In this document: positions 16,428 through 24,779 of the stretch, piece by piece
Numbering within the stretch: the first letter of the stretch is position 1
Layout: every line of letters starts with the position of its first letter
From: Gammaproteobacteria bacterium
Lineage (GTDB): Bacteria; Pseudomonadota; Gammaproteobacteria; Pseudomonadales; Balneatricaceae
NCBI GenBank assembly: GCA_030748435.1
Contig: JASMLZ010000090.1
Location: 1 to 40,647, forward strand
DNA: 40,647 nt
Direction of reading: 5' to 3'
Position numbers and translations under genes: made by a program
Notes under the pieces: model-generated
Seen by the model: only the letters and a program-made list of their open reading frames with translations
Databases searched by the model: none
Told to the model about the DNA's origin: nothing

Positions 16428-16610
16428 GGGCTTAATGCCGGCTTTTATAAGCTGGCATTAAGAGGCCGTGTAAAAACGTCATAAGCACAGGCGGGACAAG
16501 ACAAAATTTGACCAAAAAGCGCAGTTTACATGCCATAAATAAGTATTTTGAGTCAAATTGTAAGGCCATATAGCCCTGTGCAGTAGTTTTTACACAGCCT
16601 CATTAAGCCC
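16428..16610 (+). other. Intercistronic TRAP hairpin, split by the insertion
   Basis: GGGCTTAATGCC (16428-16439) would pair with GGCATTAAGCCC. The latter exists only if the insertion is removed: GG-CATTAAG ends at 16462 and CATTAAG-CCC resumes at 16601-16610. Collapsing the duplicated CATTAAG restores a 12-bp perfect arm plus an inner GCTT/AAGC stem. The original hairpin probably stabilised the binding-protein mRNA or limited read-through into the permease, a common TRAP arrangement. Confidence 0.7.
16462..16601. mobile_element. MITE-like palindromic insertion (non-autonomous)
   Basis: Terminal inverted repeats of 15-16 bp, AGGCCGTGTAAAAAC (16463-16477) and GTTTTTACACAGCCT (16586-16600), match at 14 of 15 positions. 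Internal inverted repeats (GCACAGG with CCTGTGC; AATTTGAC with GTCAAATT) make most of the 138-140 bp palindromic. It is flanked by a direct repeat, CATTAAG at 16456-16462 and 16601-16607; depending on how the ends are drawn this is a 5-bp ATTAA duplication with 16-bp ends or a 7-bp duplication with 15-bp ends. There is no transposase gene. It lies between the TRAP binding protein and permease genes and inside a hairpin arm. The parent insertion sequence family is not identified. Confidence 0.8.
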
Positions 16611-16656
16611 GTATTTAGCAATATATTTTCAACCCATAGCACTAGTGGAAAAGCAT

Positions 16657-18750
16657 ATGGCAGAGCTAGATCTGAAACACGCAGAAAAACTGGAAAAGCA
16701 GTACGACTCAAGTCTGCAAAGTCGTCCCATTGGGCCATGGCTAATGCGTTTTACTTTAGTATTTTCAGTGATATTTGCAGCCTATCACTATATAACTGCA
16801 GGCATTGGTGTGCCTATTGATTACTGGCATATGGGTGTCCATATGGCAGGTGTTATTTTACTTATTTTTATTGGTTTTCCGGCCCTAAAGAAAGGCGATG
16901 CCTGGCAGCTGCATGCCAACTCCTGGTGGTGCTATGGCAATGTGCCTATCTGGGATTGGTTGCTGATTATGGTGGGCGTAACTGCCTCGCTTTATATTGG
17001 GTTTACCTGGTACGGCTTTGAAATAGACTTTCTCGGCTTGCAGTGGAGCTTGCCAGAACAGGTTATGCGTCAGGGCAACCCAGCCTTAGCAGATGTGATT
17101 TTTGGTACTGGCCTGATTTTGGTGCTGTTAGAGGCTGTGCGGCGTTCACTGGGTATCGTGGTGCCGATTATTATCCTGCTGTTTACCGCTTATGCTGTAT
17201 TTGGTCAGTATATTCCGGTGCAGGCTATTAAACATCCGGGCATCAACTGGGCTCAGTATATCAACAATATGTATTTCCCTGCTGAGGGCATCTATGGGGT
17301 TACCTTATGGATCGTTTCCACCGTAGTATTCCACTTTGTTCTGTTTGGGGTTTTAGCCCAGCGTATGGGTCTGGGTCAGTTTTTTGTTGATATAGCGACT
17401 GTCGCTGCCGGTCGTTATACGGGTGGTCTGGCCAAGGTCAGTGTGGTGTCATCGGCCTTTTTTGGTACCATTTCCGGCTCCTCCATTGCTAATACCGTAT
17501 CCACTGGTTCCCTGACTATTCCCAATATGAAACGTATGGGGTATCCGGGCCATTTAGCTGGTGGTGTGGAATCTGCTTCCAGTGCTGGTGGTATGATTAC
17601 GCCACCGATTATGGGTGCTGCCGCTTTTATAATGGCCGAGTTTCTCGAATTACCTTATACCACCATCGTGATGGCGGCTTTGGTGCCGGCGGCCATGCAC
17701 TATATAGGTGTGCTGTGTATCGTCCACTTTCAGGCCAAACGGCTGGGCTTGAAGGGTATGCCTCGGGAAGAAATTCCCAAGCTAATGGCGGTGATCCGCA
17801 AGGGCTGGCCCACGATTATTCCACTGGCTACTCTGGTCTATGTCTTATTTAGTGGCTATTCGCCGCATATGGCTGCCTTCTGGGGCATTACCGCTGCCCT
17901 AGTGGTGGGGCTGATCAACCCCCTGCATCGTATAGGTCTGGCCGATATTATTGACGGCTGTATTACGGGCGTGCGTTACGCGCTTTCTGTGGGTGCTGTG
18001 TGTGCGGCCATTGGTATTGTTGTTGGGGTGGTGAATTCTACCGGTCTTGGTTTTCGACTGGGCTTTATGGTGGCCAATGGTGCCCAGACCATTGCTGAAA
18101 ACTTTCATAGTCTGCTTGCCTGGGTGCCCCTGATGGAGTTGACGATCAGTGACTTGACCCTGTTTGTATCACTGGTGCTGATCGCCATTACCTGTATTCT
18201 TATGGGTGCTGGTCTGCCCACTACCGCGCTGTATATTATGCTTGCCACAGTGGCTCAACCTACCTTGGCCAATTTGGGTGTCCCTGGTCTGGCATCTCAT
18301 TTGTTTGTGCTCTATTACGGTGTTATTTCCGAAATCACCCCGCCAGTTTGTGCCTCAGCCTATGCTGCTGCCGGTATTGCCGGAGCCAACCCCTTTAAAA
18401 CGGGCGTATCAGCATTTTCACTGGGTATTGCCAAACTGATGGTGCCCATGGTGTTTGTTTATTCACCCGCTATGCTGATTGTGCTGGATGATTACTTTAC
18501 TTGGGCTGAATTTCTTCATACTACCCTGACCTGTGCTTTGGGTGTGGTGATGATGGCCACGGCTGTAAGCGCCTGGTTTATTGCTCCTATGCCTTTATTA
18601 ATGCGGTTGTTAATGGCGTTAGCTGGCATCTTTATGGTAGCACCTGGCAGCACCTCCGATATGTACTCTTTGCTACTGGCTCTGCCTGTATTGATTCAGC
18701 AAGTTATGGCGTGGCGACAGCGACAAGGTTTGGTAGGTGCTCATGGCTGA
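16657..18750 (+). CDS. Fused TRAP transporter permease (DctQM-type, TAXI-associated)
   Basis: A 697-residue integral membrane protein fusing the small (4-TM) and large (12-TM) TRAP permease subunits, as is usual for TAXI systems. After a charged N-terminus there are membrane helices throughout. The large-subunit core has FGTISGSSIANTVSTGS and ESASSAGGMITPPIMGAAAF near residues 270-330, the conserved ion/substrate path, and GAGLPTTALY near 525. It imports the ligand of the upstream binding protein using a sodium gradient. The ATG at 16657 has GGAAAA 7 nt upstream; a GTG at 16645 is the alternative. Its end overlaps the following DadA-like gene by 8 nt, tying transport to oxidation. Confidence 0.93.
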   Translation: MAELDLKHAEKLEKQYDSSLQSRPIGPWLMRFTLVFSVIFAAYHYITAGIGVPIDYWHMGVHMAGVILLIFIGFPALKKGDAWQLHANSWWCYGNVPIWDWLLIMVGVTASLYIGFTWYGFEIDFLGLQWSLPEQVMRQGNPALADVIFGTGLILVLLEAVRRSLGIVVPIIILLFTAYAVFGQYIPVQAIKHPGINWAQYINNMYFPAEGIYGVTLWIVSTVVFHFVLFGVLAQRMGLGQFFVDIATVAAGRYTGGLAKVSVVSSAFFGTISGSSIANTVSTGSLTIPNMKRMGYPGHLAGGVESASSAGGMITPPIMGAAAFIMAEFLELPYTTIVMAALVPAAMHYIGVLCIVHFQAKRLGLKGMPREEIPKLMAVIRKGWPTIIPLATLVYVLFSGYSPHMAAFWGITAALVVGLINPLHRIGLADIIDGCITGVRYALSVGAVCAAIGIVVGVVNSTGLGFRLGFMVANGAQTIAENFHSLLAWVPLMELTISDLTLFVSLVLIAITCILMGAGLPTTALYIMLATVAQPTLANLGVPGLASHLFVLYYGVISEITPPVCASAYAAAGIAGANPFKTGVSAFSLGIAKLMVPMVFVYSPAMLIVLDDYFTWAEFLHTTLTCALGVVMMATAVSAWFIAPMPLLMRLLMALAGIFMVAPGSTSDMYSLLLALPVLIQQVMAWRQRQGLVGAHG

Positions 18751-19999
18751 GCAAGAGCCCAGGACTGCTGTTGTTATTGGTGCTGGTATTGTCGGTACTT
18801 GTACAGCATTAGCCCTACAGGAAAAGGGTTTTAGTGTTACTGTGGTGGATCCTGAAGGGCCTTCGGAAGGCGCCAGTTATGGCAATGCTGGAGTGATATC
18901 ACCCTGGTCTTGCGTACCTCAGTCCATACCAGGCCTATGGAAGAATGTGCCCCGTTGGCTACTGGACCCGCAAGGGCCCTTAGCCATTCGTTGGACGCAT
19001 TTGCCTTTTTTGTTACCTTGGTTACTGCGCTTTTTGCAGGCTGGTCGGTTGCATCGGCTACCGGATATAGCTACAGCTATGCTGGCGATAAATAGGCCTA
19101 GTCTGGCTCATTATCGACGACTGTTAGCAGGTACGGGTGCTGAAGATCTGTTACTAGAGTGTAAGTATTTACATGTCTATCGGCATATTGACGGGGCCGA
19201 CCCAAACAGTTTAAGTTGGCGCTTACGAGAGGAATTTGGCGTGCCCCTTGAAGTCTTGCGTGGCGGTGCTGTGCAAGAAGTGGAGCCCGAATTATCTCCT
19301 GATATCCAATCAGCTATGGCCATCAAACAACAAGGGCGCACCGTAAATCCGGGACGCCTGGGACAGGTTTTGGCACATAAGGCTATGGGCTTGGGGGTGG
19401 AATTTCTGCCCCATAAGGTGCATGCCATTGTGCCCTTAACGGAGGGTGGTTATCGCGTTGATACTGACCAAGCGGCTATAACCACCAGAACTCTGGTAGT
19501 GGCGGCAGGTGTCTGGTCAGCTCGTTTACTTGCTACCCTTGGGGTGCGTGCTCCTTTGGAAGCTGAACGAGGCTATCATCTGATGTTTCGGGACCCGGGT
19601 ATTAGCATCAATCATTCCGTTATGGACTCGAAATACAAGTTTGTTACCAGTTCCATGGAAGGCGGCGTGCGTAGTGCTGGAACCGCGGAGTATGCAGGCC
19701 TTAATGCCGCTCCTGACTATCGCCGGGCAGAGATTTTTAAGGCTTTGGCCAGTGATCTATTCCCCAATCTTAATACGGATTCGACCGAGGCCTGGATGGG
19801 CTCACGTTCATCAACCCCTGACTCCTTGCCCTATATTGGCAAGGTACCCGGTTATGCTGGCATGTTTTGTGCCTTTGGCCATGGCCATCTGGGACTAACC
19901 GGGGCACCGGAAACTGGCAGGCTAGTGGCAACTCTGGCGCATGGTGATAGTGCGGAGATTAATCTTGAGCCTTATAGTCTGGCTCGTTTTAAGAGTTGA
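18743..19999 (+). CDS. D-amino-acid dehydrogenase-like flavoprotein (DadA family)
   Basis: A 418-residue DAO-family protein with FAD motif VVIGAGIVGTCTALALQ near residues 10-26, GASYGNAGVISP near 45, and a C-terminal MGSRSSTPDSLPYIGKV followed by FGHGHLGLTGAPETG, the features of DadA-type D-amino-acid dehydrogenases. The enzyme would oxidise a D- or N-substituted amino acid and pass electrons to quinone. The ATG at 18743 has AGGTG upstream and overlaps the permease stop; a GTG at 18737 is the alternative. It is the fourth flavin amine oxidase-type gene of the locus. Exact substrate unknown. Confidence 0.85.
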   Translation: MAEQEPRTAVVIGAGIVGTCTALALQEKGFSVTVVDPEGPSEGASYGNAGVISPWSCVPQSIPGLWKNVPRWLLDPQGPLAIRWTHLPFLLPWLLRFLQAGRLHRLPDIATAMLAINRPSLAHYRRLLAGTGAEDLLLECKYLHVYRHIDGADPNSLSWRLREEFGVPLEVLRGGAVQEVEPELSPDIQSAMAIKQQGRTVNPGRLGQVLAHKAMGLGVEFLPHKVHAIVPLTEGGYRVDTDQAAITTRTLVVAAGVWSARLLATLGVRAPLEAERGYHLMFRDPGISINHSVMDSKYKFVTSSMEGGVRSAGTAEYAGLNAAPDYRRAEIFKALASDLFPNLNTDSTEAWMGSRSSTPDSLPYIGKVPGYAGMFCAFGHGHLGLTGAPETGRLVATLAHGDSAEINLEPYSLARFKS

Positions 20000-20000
20000 T

Positions 20001-20018
20001 ATATGGACTTGTCCATAT
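20001..20018. other. Short perfect hairpin after the DadA-like gene
   Basis: ATATGGAC, TT, GTCCATAT: an 8-bp stem starting 2 nt after the stop codon. No T tract follows, so it is not a standard terminator. A further GCCTGC/GCAGGC pair lies at about 20030-20066. The rest of 20000-20193 shows only a TATAAT at 20162-20167 that may serve prfB. Confidence 0.35.
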
Positions 20019-20193
20019 TACGGTTAAGTGCCTGCTTAGGTTGTACCCTTGTCTATGGGGCAGGCTAGGCGCCAATATTCTGTTACCATGCTGAAGTGGT
20101 CGAATAACCAGTTTTTCGCCCAACAATGGGGTCAAAACTATCATCATAGCTATGCTTTCGGTATAATCACGCGCTTGATTTTCAGGTGTAGCT

Positions 20194-21292
20194 ATGTTCG
20201 AAATAAACCCCTATATCCAAACTATAAAAGACCTTGCTGAGCGCACTCATGTGCTAAGGGGGTATCTTTGACTATGCTGGCAAGCAGGAACGGCTGGTAG
20301 AGGTTGAGCGTGAGCTTGAGCAACCGGATGTGTGGCATGACCCTGATAATGCGCAGGCTTTGGGTAAAGAACGCTCTGGTTTGGAGAGTGTTGTCAAAAC
20401 CATTGATGCTATGGATAGTGGCCTCGTAGATGCGCGTGACCTGCTCGACCTTGCCGTAGAGGAAAATGATGCTGATGCCTTGGCTGATGTGCAGGCCGAG
20501 TTGCAGGACTTGCAGGATCAGTTGGGCAAACTCGAATTTCGCCGTATGTTTGCCGGTGAAATGGATGAGAACGCCTGTTTTCTGGATATTCAATCTGGTT
20601 CTGGCGGCACCGAGGCGCAAGACTGGGCCAATATGATGCTGCGTATGTATCTGCGCTGGGGCGAACAAAAAGGTTTTAAAGTTGAATTGATGGAGGTCAG
20701 TGATGGTGACGTTGCTGGCATCAAAAGTGCGACCATTAAGTTCGATGGTGAATATGCCTTTGGTTGGCTGCGCACAGAAACGGGTGTGCATCGTTTAGTG
20801 CGTAAGTCACCATTTGATTCCGGGGGCCGACGCCATACATCTTTTGCTTCGGTATTTGTATCCCCGGAAATTGATGACAACGTAGAAATTGATATCAACC
20901 CGGCCGACCTGCGAGTGGATACTTATCGTGCCAGTGGTGCTGGTGGACAGCATGTAAACAAAACCGACTCGGCTATTCGTATTACCCACGAACCATCGGG
21001 TATTGTTGTGCAGTGTCAGAGTCAGCGTTCTCAGCATCAGAACCGTGACTTTGCTATGAAGCAGTTGCGGGCCAAGCTGTATGAGCGAGAAATGCTGAAA
21101 CGCCAAGAAGCCGCACAAGCCATGGAGGATTCGAAGTCTGACATAGGCTGGGGTAGCCAGATCCGTTCCTATGTGCTTGATGATCAGCGTATAAAAGATT
21201 TGCGCACTGGCGTGCAGAGCAGCAACTGCGATAAGGTGCTGGACGGGGATTTAGATGAATTTATCGAGGCCAGTCTTAAGGCAGGCCTGTAA
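20194..21292 (+). CDS. prfB: Peptide chain release factor 2, programmed +1 frameshift
   Basis: RF2 terminates translation at UGA and UAA. The first 25 codons run from the ATG at 20194 to an in-frame TGA at 20269-20271; translation then shifts +1 and continues from 20270 to 21292, giving 365 residues, the normal RF2 length. The shift site has the internal Shine-Dalgarno AGGGGG (20257-20262) and CTT TGA C, as in the well-known autoregulatory frameshift: low RF2 favours shifting. Recognition motif SPF (in RKSPFDSGG) and the catalytic GGQ ([11 protein letters not shown]) are intact. lysS follows, the common gammaproteobacterial order. Confidence 0.97.
20257..20272 (+). promoter_or_regulatory. RF2 programmed frameshift site
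   Basis: AGGGGG, 3 nt, CTT TGA C. The purine-rich run pairs with 16S rRNA and the ribosome slips at CTT-TGA. It matches the conserved prfB site and makes RF2 synthesis self-limiting. Confidence 0.95.
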
Positions 21293-21314
21293 CCATGGGA
21301 ATATCTTTTGCATC

Positions 21315-22817
21315 ATGAGTAACGCAAGTAATAACCCTGCAGCTATGCAGGATGACAATAAGCTAATCGCTGAACGCCGGGCCAAGTTGGCCGAGCGGCG
21401 TGAGCAAGGTAATGCCTTTCCTAATGACTTTCGTCGTGATAGTTATGCGCAGGACCTGCAAGATCAATACGGTGCAGAAAGCAAGCCGGACTTGGAAGAC
21501 AAGGCTTTGCCGGTTAAGGTCGCTGGCCGTATCCTGCGTAATCGTGGTGCCTTTATCGAAATTCAGGATGGCTCTGGCCGTATTCAGTTATATGTTAATC
21601 GTAAGGCCCTAAGCCCTGAACACCTGGCTGATATTAAGTCCTGGGATCTGGGTGATATTGTCGGCGCTGCTGGTACTTTGCAGAAGTCTGGCAAGGGTGA
21701 CCTGTTTGTCGATATGCAAGCCCCACAGTTGTTGACCAAGGCCTTGCGTCCCCTGCCTGACAAACATCACGGTCTGGCGGATCAGGAGATGCGTTATCGA
21801 CAGCGTTATGTTGATTTGATTGTCAACGATGATTCTCGTGAGACCTTCCGTAAGCGTACGCAGATTGTAGAAGCGATTCGTCAATTCCTGATTCGTCACC
21901 AGTTTATGGAAGTGGAAACACCCATGATGCAGGTGATTCCCGGTGGTGCTAGTGCCAAGCCGTTTGTCACCTACCATAATGCTCTGGATATGGAAATGTT
22001 TCTGCGTATTGCGCCGGAACTGTATCTTAAGCGCTTGGTAGTGGGTGGTTTTGAACGGGTATTTGAAATCAACCGTAATTTTCGCAACGAAGGCCTGTCC
22101 ACGCGCCACAATCCTGAATTCACCATGCTTGAGTTCTATTGGGCCTATGCCGATTATGAAGACCTGATGAATCTGACTGAAGCCATGTTACGGGAAGTGG
22201 CTGCTCAGGTTCTGGGTAGCACACAGGTGCATTATCAGGGTAACGACTATGATCTGGCGGCACCGTTTAAGCGTATATCGGTGTTTGATTCCATCCTGCA
22301 CTACAACCCTGATATCAGTGCCGCACAGTTGGCTGATGAAACGGCGGCTCGAGCCATTGCCAGTAGTCTTGGTATTCCACTTAAAGATTCCTGGGGTTTG
22401 GGTAAGGTACAGATTGAAATCTTTGAAAAGACCGTAGAAGATCTCCTCGATGCGCCCACGTTTATTACCCAGTACCCAGCTGAAGTTTCACCCCTGTCGC
22501 GCCGCAATGATGCTGATCCATTTGTCACTGATCGCTTTGAGTTCTTTGTCGGTGGACGTGAAGTGGCCAATGGTTTCTCTGAGCTCAACGATGCAGAAGA
22601 TCAAGCACAGCGTTTTATGGCTCAAGTAGCTGAAAAGGATGCTGGTGACGATGAAGCCATGCATTATGATGAAGATTATGTTACTGCTCTGGAGTACGGT
22701 CTGCCACCAACGGCAGGAGAAGGCATTGGCATTGATCGCTTGGTCATGTTTTTGACCGATGCAGCGTCCATTCGTGATGTGTTGTTATTCCCGCATATGC
22801 GGCCCGAAGCCAAGTAG
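21315..22817 (+). CDS. lysS: Lysyl-tRNA synthetase, class II
   Basis: LysRS charges tRNA-Lys with lysine. The 500-residue protein has the N-terminal OB-fold anticodon-binding domain (GRI near 75, [13 protein letters not shown] near 90) and the class II core: motif 1 around [15 protein letters not shown] and VETPMMQ, motif 2 [18 protein letters not shown] and motif 3 [11 protein letters not shown]. The ATG at 21315 is chosen; the frame extends upstream into prfB, but the chosen start matches family N-termini ending in the [13 protein letters not shown] segment. A 9-bp hairpin follows the stop. Confidence 0.97.
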   Translation: MSNASNNPAAMQDDNKLIAERRAKLAERREQGNAFPNDFRRDSYAQDLQDQYGAESKPDLEDKALPVKVAGRILRNRGAFIEIQDGSGRIQLYVNRKALSPEHLADIKSWDLGDIVGAAGTLQKSGKGDLFVDMQAPQLLTKALRPLPDKHHGLADQEMRYRQRYVDLIVNDDSRETFRKRTQIVEAIRQFLIRHQFMEVETPMMQVIPGGASAKPFVTYHNALDMEMFLRIAPELYLKRLVVGGFERVFEINRNFRNEGLSTRHNPEFTMLEFYWAYADYEDLMNLTEAMLREVAAQVLGSTQVHYQGNDYDLAAPFKRISVFDSILHYNPDISAAQLADETAARAIASSLGIPLKDSWGLGKVQIEIFEKTVEDLLDAPTFITQYPAEVSPLSRRNDADPFVTDRFEFFVGGREVANGFSELNDAEDQAQRFMAQVAEKDAGDDEAMHYDEDYVTALEYGLPPTAGEGIGIDRLVMFLTDAASIRDVLLFPHMRPEAK

Positions 22818-22844
22818 GCCTTAGGCCTGCTGAAGTGGTGCATA

Positions 22845-22867
22845 GTGGGGAGCGTCTTGCTCCCCAC
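22845..22867. terminator. Hairpin between convergent lysS and ygfZ
   Basis: GTGGGGAGC, loop GTCTT, GCTCCCCAC: a perfect 9-bp GC-rich stem between the two stops. It lacks a clear T tract on either strand, so it may be a weak or processing-type terminator used from both sides. Confidence 0.5.
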
Positions 22868-22872
22868 AATAG

Positions 22873-23913
22873 CTAGAGCTTTATGCGCTCAAATACCTGT
22901 TGATCAATACTATAGGGCAGGGCTTGCAGTTCGATTTGGCTGTGGTCTGCCTCGCCTATTGTCAGAGGCTCGTTTTCTGCTTTAATATTGATAACCGCGG
23001 TCAGCCAGTAATCCTTGTCCTCGGCGCGTGCCAGACTGGTGATCTGGCCGACATTGCTACGGGCACCGGCAGTGATAGGCATGCCTGTTTGCAGTGTTGT
23101 TGCGGTGTTAATACGGCCTATATAAAGATGGCGTTTTAATTTGCCCAGATACTGCATACGAGCTACTATTTCCTGCCCTGTGTAACAGCCCTTATGGAAG
23201 TCAATGCTGCCCAGTTCCTGCAAATTTAGCATTTGTGGCACATACTCACCGCTGATGCTGTCATTGACATAAATCAGACCATCTTTGATCTGGCTTATTT
23301 CCCATGCTGCTGTAGAGGTTGGCTGAGCGTGGTTACCTAATTGCTGCCAGATAGACTGTGCGGTGGCAAGTTGGCAATACACCACATAGCGTTGTTGTAT
23401 GGTGCTGGTGCAGAAGACGAACCCCTGATCAAATTGTCTCACCTCTCCCTGGGTTGCAGGCATAGTAACCAATTGCTGTACTGCGGTGTGGGCTTGGGCA
23501 CCCCAGATACCCAGACATATCCAGTCTGTATCCTGACTGTGTAGTTGGGCCTTGGAAAAAACAATGTACTTGCTTAGATTGGCCTGGACTGCTGGTATGA
23601 CATCTGCTGCCATATGCAGTATAAAATCCTGCTTGACTTGCAACAGGTCAAAATTAGCAATAACGCTACCTTTGGGTGTGCAGTATGCGCCAGCTAGCCA
23701 CTGTTCGGCAGTAAGCTTGTTAAGGTCACAAGTTAATTGACCTTGCAAAAATTTATGGGCATCCGGACCACTGACTGTCAAATGGCCATAGTTAGACAAA
23801 TCAGTCAGGTAGGTGTCGGCATCAGTATCAGAGTTGTTTTCAGCAGCCTCTATACCACCCTGAGGCAGGTGCGTGAAACCTTGTTGTTGCAAAAAATCGC
23901 GCCAATAGTGCAT
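22873..23913 (-). CDS. ygfZ: Folate-binding iron-sulfur maintenance protein YgfZ
   Basis: YgfZ is a tetrahydrofolate-binding protein of the GcvT-like fold that supports repair or assembly of iron-sulfur enzymes and affects tRNA thiolation. The 346-residue protein has the diagnostic KGCYTGQE at residues 241-248 with the essential Cys. LTVSGPDAHKFLQGQLTCDL near 45-64 is the conserved N-terminal segment. It diverges from sdhE, as in many gammaproteobacteria. SdhE flavinates succinate dehydrogenase, so both neighbours serve cofactor assembly. Confidence 0.94.
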   Translation of the reverse strand: MHYWRDFLQQQGFTHLPQGGIEAAENNSDTDADTYLTDLSNYGHLTVSGPDAHKFLQGQLTCDLNKLTAEQWLAGAYCTPKGSVIANFDLLQVKQDFILHMAADVIPAVQANLSKYIVFSKAQLHSQDTDWICLGIWGAQAHTAVQQLVTMPATQGEVRQFDQGFVFCTSTIQQRYVVYCQLATAQSIWQQLGNHAQPTSTAAWEISQIKDGLIYVNDSISGEYVPQMLNLQELGSIDFHKGCYTGQEIVARMQYLGKLKRHLYIGRINTATTLQTGMPITAGARSNVGQITSLARAEDKDYWLTAVINIKAENEPLTIGEADHSQIELQALPYSIDQQVFERIKL

Positions 23914-23965
23914 AACAGATAAAACCAGATCGAATTAGTTGGCCTAGATCAGGAGATTATCCGCC

Positions 23966-23999
23966 TTAACGCCTAAAATAACCAGCCGTTTTGCGTTAA
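23966..23999. promoter_or_regulatory. Inverted repeat in the ygfZ-sdhE divergent region
   Basis: TTAACGC (23966-23972) and GCGTTAA (23993-23999) are perfect inverted repeats 20 nt apart in the 131-nt region between the divergent genes. It might be a protein site or a transcript hairpin. No known regulator site is recognised. Confidence 0.3.
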
Positions 24000-24044
24000 A
24001 ATGAGGGCAATATAAATGATGGTAAATATGCAGGTGTCTAAGCC

Positions 24045-24308
24045 ATGTTAAATGCAACAGAGTTAAAGCGTCAGATCTGGCATAGTCGGCGTGGTATGTT
24101 AGAGCTAGACGTTTTGTTGGAGCCCTTTGCGCGACATGAGCTCGCTAATCTGGAAGCTGACCAGCAGTTGGTGTATATACGTTTGTTGGCGCAGCAAGAT
24201 CCGGATTTGTTTGCCTGGTTTATGGGTCAAGAAATATGCGACGATAAGGAACTCGCCGACATGATTGAACGGATTCAACAATATGCAACCACTGGACCTG
24301 TATCTTAA
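24045..24308 (+). CDS. sdhE: Succinate dehydrogenase flavinylation factor
   Basis: SdhE (YgfY, CptB) promotes covalent attachment of FAD to SdhA and FrdA. The 87-residue protein has the signature RGMLELD at residues 16-22 and the helical five-helix pattern with LLAQQDPDLFAWFMG. The family length is about 80-90. It overlaps the next gene, ygfX, as in E. coli. The start has AGGTG 10 nt upstream. Confidence 0.94.
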   Translation: MLNATELKRQIWHSRRGMLELDVLLEPFARHELANLEADQQLVYIRLLAQQDPDLFAWFMGQEICDDKELADMIERIQQYATTGPVS

Positions 24309-24702
24309 GCCTTCCCGTTATCTGACTATCATAGCTATTATTGGCTGGATCTTGCTGGTAAGCCTTTGTTTGACGGTTAACCCGCCCTGGTGGCAGAGCC
24401 TGGTTTTTGCGGTTGTTGCCTTGTGGCGTTTGATTATCTGGTTGCGGCATTATGCCTGGTTGCAAACAGATAGCAGCTTGCAGCGTATTCAGGCAGGTGG
24501 CAGTGGTTGGCGAGTGAGTTTGGCTAATGGTGTTGTTTGCCCCGTACAGCTAGTTTCTGGCTGTCGCTTTATACCAGGTTTGATTGTTTTACACTTTACC
24601 TTGCCTAGCAAGCGCAAGCTGTGGTGGTTGCTCTTGGCAGATAGTGCTGACATTCAAGCCCTGAGACGTTTGCGAGTATGGGGCCGCTGGGGATCATCCT
24701 AA
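24283..24702 (+). CDS. ygfX: YgfX-like inner membrane protein (CptA family)
   Basis: A 139-residue protein with two adjacent membrane helices (about 17-50) and a soluble C-terminal part, the YgfX/CptA plan. In E. coli YgfX was described as a toxin-like protein acting on cell division, paired with SdhE; the physiological role is debated. The ATG at 24283 lies within sdhE (26-nt overlap); a TTG at 24265 is less likely. Sequence of this family diverges fast, so the call rests on position after sdhE and on topology. Confidence 0.75.
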   Translation: MQPLDLYLKPSRYLTIIAIIGWILLVSLCLTVNPPWWQSLVFAVVALWRLIIWLRHYAWLQTDSSLQRIQAGGSGWRVSLANGVVCPVQLVSGCRFIPGLIVLHFTLPSKRKLWWLLLADSADIQALRRLRVWGRWGSS

Positions 24703-24775
24703 AAACCTCAGTTGAACACAGTTTCATAGCATTGCAACGTCTTACGTAAGATATAAGCGATCAACTGAGCTTTTT
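24701..24775. terminator. Bidirectional terminator between ygfX and nadB
   Basis: CTCAGTTGA (24707-24715) and TCAACTGAG (24761-24769) form a 9-bp stem; the loop holds a second palindrome, TCTTACGTAAGA (24740-24751). A five-A tract lies to the left and a C-TTTTT tract to the right, so both the rightward sdhE-ygfX and the leftward nadB transcripts see a stem followed by T. Confidence 0.7.
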
Positions 24776-24779
24776 GCGA

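Noticed and set aside
20049-20240. 63-codon frame overlapping the prfB start
   Set aside because: It overlaps the true RF2 start in another frame and shows no family features.
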